Assembly (NCBI RefSeq): GCF_001625195.1
Contig: NC_054389.1
Location: 8,552,520 to 8,616,519, forward strand
DNA length: 64,000 nt
Direction: 5' to 3'
DNA from: Drechmeria coniospora
Lineage: Eukaryota; Ascomycota; Sordariomycetes; Hypocreales; Ophiocordycipitaceae
In this document: positions 58,682 to 64,000 of the stretch, one piece after another
Numbering within the stretch: the first letter of the stretch is position 1
Layout: each line of letters opens with the position of its first letter
Program-made: the position numbers and the translations under genes
Notes under the pieces: generated by a model
Seen by the model: the letters and a program-made list of their open reading frames with translations, nothing else
Told to the model about the DNA's origin: nothing
The model's database searches: none

Positions 58682-59433
58682 ATGCCCCAATCTGTCTGGA
58701 AGCGCAAATTTCCATCGGGCTACGGCCTCGAGAAGGCCCTTGCCGCGACGCGATCCTCGGGACAGCCAGAGCCGATTGAGAGCCCGCCCAGCGAGGTAAG
58801 CGCGGATGCCCCGGAGGAGGGGAGTGGTAGCGGCCGAGGCCGGAGCCGGTGCTGCCGGAGCCGAGGCTCGTGGGCGTAGACAGGTGCATTCGCATGCTGT
58901 TGCTCTGGGCTCACGCATTCTGACGAGAAAATGAAAAATAAATTCAGGTGTCCGATCTGCTCGACGCGGACGTCGGTGGCAACGGCTTTACCCTTGCCTC
59001 CTGGACGGCCTCGGATGCCTGGGAGCTGGGTCACCTACTGCACGCCCGGCTGTCGTCGTGGGGGTCTTCACGCCCGGCCCTCATCTCCATCAGCCTCGCC
59101 AGCGGTCTCGTCCTTTTCCAGAGCGCGACAGGTTCGGGCCTCACGCCTGACAACGGCGTGTGGGTGGCGCGGAAGCGGAAGACGGTCCTGCGATTCGGCG
59201 TGAGCAGCTGGCTCGTCGGCCGGAAATTTGGCGGTGACGAGGGCGCCTTTGCGGCCAAGTACGGCCTTTCGCCCGACCAGGCATCCGAGTACGCCATCCA
59301 CGGCGGCGGCGTGCCGATCCGCGTCGCCGGCGTCGAAGGCGTCGTCGCCGTCGTCGTCGTGAGCGGGCTGAAGCAGAACGAGGATCACGGCGTGATTTCT
59401 GAAGTTATTCGGAAGAACTGGACGACCGAGTAG
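58682..59433 (+). CDS. UPF0303 / HbpS-like (haem-degrading domain) protein
   Basis: Two exons, 58682-58795 and 58948-59433, with a 152-nt phase-0 intron, give 199 residues. Exon 1 encodes a 38-residue N-terminal extension (MPQSVWKRKFPSGYG...). Exon 2 holds a complete GlcG/HbpS-like domain: DLLDADVGGNGFTLASW, DAWELGHLLHARL, RPALISISLASGLVLFQSATG, DNGVWVARKRKTVLRFG, SSWLVGRKFGGDEGAFAAKYG, then GGGVPIRVAGVEGVVAVVVVSGL near the end. This matches the UPF0303 group. Yeast YBR137W is a member that binds the Get/TRC40 targeting machinery, and bacterial HbpS binds haem; which function applies here is unknown. The frame upstream of 58682 is open to 58595 but has no ATG, so I used the first ATG. Confidence 0.82.
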
Positions 59434-59672
59434 GTACAGAGACACAAGTCGTATGCTGTGCGGTCAGCTGGTTTGGAAAGCCATGAAATAATCATCAGCA
59501 TGCTCAACTCTCATGCCTTGTGCCTGGCGACTGACCAGTGGATTGTGGGACAATGTGAAAGTGGTCGTTGGTGGCTACGTTCGATACAATACAATACAGC
59601 GTGCTGCTTGTGGGAGAAAAATAAACAAGTGCGCCCTCCCATGTTTTCAAGTCGATCTGGCGCCGATCACGG

Positions 59673-60713
59673 TCACCAACTTCTCCTCAGTGCCAGGGGT
59701 GCCCTTGGCGTTCGCTTCCTCATTCCGGAACTCCCAATGCCCGTGGGGTCTGTGGTGGCCGACGTGGTCGACGCGTCCGACGTGATGGTCATGACCGCCG
59801 AGCCCGCCGTGCCCGATGTGGCCGATGTGGCCGATGAGGCCGATGAGGCCAGTGTGGCCGATGTGGCATTTCCAGTCCTCCCGCGATCAAGCGTGACCCT
59901 GACGGTATTGTAGACGGTCGCGATGCTCGTCGAGTTCATCCTGTAGGGGCAGGGCGCAGTGTACAAAGGCGGCACGTACATGGGCGCCGAGCCGTCACTG
60001 CCGCCAGTCGTCGTTGAAACTGTCCGGTAGCCACCAGCGTTTTGGACGTAATCTTGTGCCTCAGGGGCTGCCGTGGCATCCTGAAGGTAGGCTTCGTCCG
60101 ACATGTCAGCGGTGTCGGTGGTGATGGTTCTGGTAACCACCATCTCGCCATCATCCGTCTGAGACTGATTGAAGGGGATGTACGCTTTGGCTATTTCCGG
60201 TGCGGTGTAAAAGGCGGTGGGAGATGCTGGGACCGGATAGTCGGAAGGTGACCCCCGTACTGTGATGGTGACGATTTTGTGAAGCGGCCTGGCTTGGACC
60301 GTCACCGTCGTCGGGCCCTCACTCTCGAGATCGGCAGTGTTGATGGCAACGCCCGGGTCGGAATAACGAGGCGTTTCCCCCGTCATGCCTTTGGTGACAG
60401 TCACCGTTTGTGTTATTTCCTCCAGCTGAATAGTGAACATGTCCGTTCCACTCAAGGACGTGTTTTCCACTTGCAGGCCCAGGTTGTTAGCCGCGGCCAT
60501 TTGCGCGGCCGCGACCGCAACAGTGACAGTCACCGTCTCGGTGGCAGTTCCCAGCTGCGTCACCGTCACAGTCGTCACTGCTGCACCAGAGGGGGCGGAT
60601 ACGGGGCAAGGACAGCACTCCTGGCCGCTTGTGGGGATGGAGAGTCGACCAATTCGGGCCTCCGTTGACTGGACCATGGCCAGCATGGCAAGAGAAAGGA
60701 TTGGGTTCATCAT
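59673..60713 (-). CDS. Secreted Thr/Val-rich cell-surface-type protein
   Basis: Single exon, 346 residues. Residues 1-19 form a signal peptide (MMNPILSLAMLAMVQSTEA). A short cysteine patch follows (ECCPCP near 33). The rest has repeated alternating T/V strands (VTTVTVTQLGTATETVTVTV, ITQTVTVTKG, TTVTVQAR, KIVTITVRG, VVTRTITTD), then a Ser/Ala/Thr-rich stretch near 285-325 with many potential O-glycosylation sites, and a basic C-terminus (RKRTPRAPLALRRSW). Two N-glycosylation sequons are visible in NQSQ and NATS. There is no GPI-anchor-like hydrophobic tail, so it is probably released or wall-bound. I do not recognise a family beyond the general class of T-rich fungal wall or secreted proteins. 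The alternative ATG is the adjacent one. Confidence 0.72.
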   Translation of the reverse strand: MMNPILSLAMLAMVQSTEARIGRLSIPTSGQECCPCPVSAPSGAAVTTVTVTQLGTATETVTVTVAVAAAQMAAANNLGLQVENTSLSGTDMFTIQLEEITQTVTVTKGMTGETPRYSDPGVAINTADLESEGPTTVTVQARPLHKIVTITVRGSPSDYPVPASPTAFYTAPEIAKAYIPFNQSQTDDGEMVVTRTITTDTADMSDEAYLQDATAAPEAQDYVQNAGGYRTVSTTTGGSDGSAPMYVPPLYTAPCPYRMNSTSIATVYNTVRVTLDRGRTGNATSATLASSASSATSATSGTAGSAVMTITSDASTTSATTDPTGIGSSGMRKRTPRAPLALRRSW

Positions 60714-61755
60714 GAGAGGGGGTAGAACCTTATATGATGGGATGATGTAGGGATTTCGGTAAGATGCAAGTACAGGTTAAAATGAGATGAGACGGGGAAT
60801 CACTGAAGCGAGTAGCAAGAGCAATCAGAACACAAGCTCCGAGCAGGAGAACTACGACCTTATATCCAACAATCTCGAATGCAAGAACAACTCATCACGG
60901 CCTCGTCTAGGAGGGCGGCCCAAGAATGCAACGACAATACCTGGCAATGAGGTCTTAGAGTCCCTTAAGTGACGCATGCACTTGCGGAGAGGAGACATCA
61001 TCGTCCCGCGTACTCCGTACAGGTTTCATCATGAAAGCTATAAAAAACGCGGAACGCCACATGATGCACACGGGCAGGGAGTCGTTGGCCCATGCAAGTC
61101 CCTGCTGAAGAATTGACAAGTAGGGAGGACGGATTCTCAAAGGGGGACAATTGGAGGGCGGATTCCCTCACCCTCGTTCAAAGGGTACGGCCTCGTCGGA
61201 ATGCGGTATCAGAAATTGCATGAGGAGAATTAGAATCCGAATGCCATACACCTATGTATTGAAACGACATGATGCATGTGAAGAATCAGGCGATTAGGAC
61301 CCGGCAGGGCTTTTTTGGGGGTTTTATTTTGTAAGAAATCACTCGTCGTCTTTGACAGCGAGGAACAAGTCCAAGACTACCTTGTATGTCTGGATAGCGG
61401 CTTCTAATCACGGTACGTCGTACGAAGTACTTACAGAGTATTTATTCGTACAGGTATTATTATTAATGTGCTGATAAAGGCTTCGCGCCCGCTTCGGGAA
61501 GAAAACAACAAGTGAGGTCCGGAGTTTATCCGGTATCAAACCATAGCAACTGGTGCGGACTAGACCCACCGACACCCAACAGCACGGAATAGTATCCAGA
61601 AGGTCAAGCGACAGAGTCGTCCAGCGACTCGCCTCGACTACCGCCGCCGTTAGAGCAAGTCCAACTTGAGCCTGTCCTTCTTCTCGAGCATGTCCTAGAG
61701 GCGCCAATCTCGCACCGTGGGTGAAGCTCCTCCCTCTTCCATCACATTCTCCACC
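60714..61755. other. Intergenic region, no gene seen
   Basis: About 1 kb between divergent genes. It contains one CGTACTCCGTACAGG motif near 61009 and an A/T-richer stretch 61400-61460 next to CGTACGTACGAAGTACT-like words. Both promoters lie here; no clear motif. Confidence 0.5.
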
Positions 61756-62354
61756 ATGGGGGTCTGTCAATCGTGTCTGGGACGACGCGACAGGGACATC
61801 TACGACGAGGTGCGTTGTCATGCGTCAAGAGACAGTGGCGAATGGGCAGGAGGCTAATGGTGATGCAGAATGAGGATACGCGGCTCTTGTACGAGGACGG
61901 CAACGGGATGCAGTATGGCAGCTTTGGCGACCCGGCCCTCAACGGTGACGATTCGGTCGAAGCCCAGCGAGAGAACGAGGCTCTCCAGAGGGTGGTTGCC
62001 ATGACATCCAAGTCGGTAGACCCTCGGCTCTGCGCAAATCTCACATTGATTGCTAACGGCCGCAGCAACATGGTGGACGTTTTCGAGATCGCCCACAACG
62101 ATGTATCCGGCTACGGCGGCAACTTTGCCTATGCTGGCCAAGGGGCAAGGGTGGCTCGATATCAACATCTCGTGTCGAAATTAAGCACCGATGAGTTCAG
62201 CGATCCATCGGCGGTCAAGGTGGACTGGCTGGCAGAGGACGACATGGTCGAGTCCCAAAGTGGTCGGCCTTTGAGCATCAAAACGCTCGAGGACGATAGG
62301 GAAGGCGGTCCCTTCGTCGGTACATTTGCAGACGCAGCCGCTGCCATGCAATGA
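61756..62354 (+). CDS. Ragulator/EGO complex subunit, LAMTOR1 (Ego1/Meh1)-like
   Basis: Three exons, 61756-61809, 61869-62011 and 62066-62354, with introns of 59 and 54 nt, give 161 residues. The N-terminus MGVCQSCLGRR is a lipid-anchor signal: Gly2 for myristoylation, Cys4 and Cys7 for palmitoylation. LAMTOR1-type blocks follow: EDTRLLYEDGNGMQYGSFGD, QRENEALQRVVAMTSNN, MVDVFEIAHND and the YQHLVSKL segment. The second intron (GTCGGT donor, branch GCTAAC, CGCAG acceptor) is inferred from the homologous join SNNMVD; it is 54 nt and open in frame, so retention would add 18 residues. The family anchors Rag GTPases to the vacuole or lysosome membrane for amino-acid signalling to TORC1. Identification is by N-terminal and central motifs. 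Confidence 0.8.
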
Positions 62355-63197
62355 ACTCTGATGGCAATGGAGGCCCATGGTGACCGAAATATGGAGTCGC
62401 CCAACGCGGTTTGCCGAGGCAACGGGACGGAGCACTCCGACTTCGTCAGCATGCGACGGAATAGGCGGGCACTCACATCGCCGTCCTCCTTCTCCATACG
62501 CACGAGAAGGCCGGAAAAAGCATCTCTATCCAGGAAAAAAACCAATAACCTGACGCGCCAAAGAAAGCTTGCCTGCAATCGTGGGAAATAGCACGAACCA
62601 TAACGGCCGAGACCGTTCACCGTTTTCTTCCTCTTCACCTCCTTCTGCCCCCCACCTTTTCTCGGTCGAATTTTCAGCGAAGGGTTTCGTCGGAGAATGT
62701 GCGCATGGCCAGGAACCTGTACAAAAAAAAAATCAAAAAGGTATCGCCTGAGTCGTGGTCCCGGCAGGCCCCATCAACCGATGTGGACTACGAGTAAACG
62801 CGAAGCGGAGACCAAAAAAGCCTTTTTCTCCCTCTCTTGGTTTTCCAGCCACGGCGCATACTGCACAATGAATGGTGATGGACCGTCAAGGCCGTGCACA
62901 GATTTTGCCTGTGGAGCCGTTGGCTGCCCAGCCTCGCCTCGAGCTCAGCGTCGGACTCGCTTCGTTCGGGAGCAGCCTCCAGCTTGTCCGGCTTCGGCTC
63001 GCTCCGCTGGCCTAGCTCCCTGCCCCAGTGAGGGGCGGCCTGACCAGGGTGTTGCCGCACTCTCACCAACTCGTCGGGACTGCATGATCCTTTCTCGTTG
63101 GCTCGCTTACTTACAGTACAGTACAAATATCAATACGAGGAAGCACGAGTAGATCCAGGCCGATGTTGAGATATCGCGAGCAGGAGTTTTCCCGGCC

Positions 63198-63225
63198 TTT
63201 TTTTTTTAAAAAAAAAAAAAAAAAA
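63198..63225. repeat. T10-A18 tract
   Basis: Ten T followed directly by eighteen A, able to form a 10-bp perfect hairpin stem or a rigid nucleosome-free tract. Could also be a terminator for an RNA gene, but no such gene is seen nearby. Seen directly. Confidence 0.85.
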
Positions 63226-63719
63226 GTTAAACAAAGAGGAAGAAAGAGAGCGCGAGAGAAGCCATGCTGCGAAGGTGTGAGGCCGTGCTCCGAAGACGCA
63301 CTGCCAACACGATGCTTGCCCTCGGTGCGTCGTGACTTTTTGCCTCTGCCCACGCCATTTTCGAATTATTCTGGGCCATCACTTGGGATTCCATGTCGCC
63401 TCCGTCAACAGCCCTTTGTCCCCACCCTCTCGCAGCTGGCCGGCCTCCCGCAGAAGGTCCCGCTGCCTCGCGTCCGCCGTCGGTCGTTTGGTGCCCGTCA
63501 TTCGTCGATCGTCGATCTTCATGACACCTGGATTGCTTTCTTCGGGGAAGCAATTTACTATCCCTCGACGAGCAGACTTTGCCTCGCAATGGAGGCATGC
63601 CGTCAACCAGCCAACCAGCCCGGCTTCATATCTTTCCCACTCCTACGAAGCCAGCGCCATGGTCCATCTACCGGCGCCGTACAGCACGGCGCCGCAGGGA
63701 ACGGAGAACGGAATGGAAC

Positions 63720-63840
63720 GGTACAGCAGAGCACAGCAGAGCACAGCAGAGCACGGCAGTGCACGGCAGAGCATGGCATGGCACGACACAGCGTAGTACA
63801 ACATGGCACAGCGTGCACCGCACATCACACTGCACAGCAA
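63720..63840. repeat. CAGCAGAGCA degenerate repeat
   Basis: Tandem CAGCAGAGCA-type decamers (CAGCAGAGCA three times, then CGGCAGTGCA, CGGCAGAGCA and decaying copies). Related in sequence to the CAGCA microsatellite at 564-603. Seen directly. Confidence 0.85.
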
Positions 63841-64000
63841 AGCGTCCAAGTACCTTGACGAGCTGTTGGGGATGGGTCGGGGCAGCATATGTACCCGCCT
63901 CTCACAGGCCCTTGTCCTGCTGGTTCGGCTACAGCATGTCCAGTTCCAGAGCACCCGCCGGCGACACACCCTGCTGCACTTGCTTGGACATCAGTAGAGC

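Larger units (their letters stand above)
62355..64000. other. Gene-poor right end
   Basis: About 1.6 kb with no supported gene. It contains an A/T hairpin-like tract (63198-63225), pyrimidine-rich sequence near 62630-62680 and a GCACAG-type repeat (63720-63840). Open frames up to 231 codons (63163-63858) run through these repeats and have no domain. Confidence 0.55.

Noticed and set aside
63198..63225. T-run/A-run as a pol III terminator
   Set aside because: No tRNA, 5S or snRNA-like gene precedes it on either strand.

Overview
This window is nuclear DNA from a filamentous ascomycete, most likely a Sordariomycete of the order Hypocreales. The basis is intron-rich genes with short introns (about 50-85 nt, GTAHGT-type donors, CTAAC-type branch sites, YAG acceptors), a peroxin, Ragulator, Hce2-effector and NWD-domain repertoire typical of Pezizomycotina, and no prokaryotic signals. 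The species call is inference; no taxonomic marker is decisive here. I spliced each gene by hand and checked that exon lengths sum to whole codons.

Layout. 1-8.7 kb is gene-poor and repeat-rich, with one credible gene: a small secreted Hce2/Ecp2-type protein (3.6-4.1 kb, minus). 8.8-10.1 kb (plus) encodes a protein that carries only the NWD N-terminal domain of fungal NLRs, with no NACHT or repeat domain. 10.6-15.7 kb (minus) is a 12-exon ABCC-type transporter whose reading frame breaks in the second membrane domain. 17.3-18.3 kb is a Pex11-family peroxin and 19.4-20.9 kb a CRAL-TRIO (Csr1-like) lipid-transfer protein, both minus.

24.3-34.7 kb is a dense housekeeping island: eIF3c (minus) divergent from ISA2 (plus), RPL7/uL30 (minus) divergent from RPS14/uS11 (plus), then the CSB/Rad26 repair ATPase (minus). 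Next come an amidoligase-like protein (36-37 kb, minus) and the histone chaperone subunit HIR1 (38.7-41.8 kb, plus). 42.8-49.3 kb has three glycosylation-linked loci: a truncated GT15 mannosyltransferase-like ORF, a UDP-galactose-type nucleotide-sugar transporter and a GMPPA homologue. The right part holds a dynamin-family GTPase (51-53.9 kb), an MFS sugar transporter (56.3-58.3 kb), a UPF0303/HbpS-like protein, a secreted Thr/Val-rich protein and a LAMTOR1/Ego1-like Ragulator subunit (61.8-62.4 kb).

The longer intergenic gaps carry a dispersed family of GTACGGAGTAC / GTACTCCGTAC motifs, often paired into perfect 16-18 bp palindromes and absent from the housekeeping island. I found no convincing new multi-gene system. 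The observations most worth checking are the frameshifting deletion in the ABC transporter, the NWD singleton, the truncated GT15 ORF, the palindrome family, and two 54-nt stop-free introns that could give in-frame isoforms.
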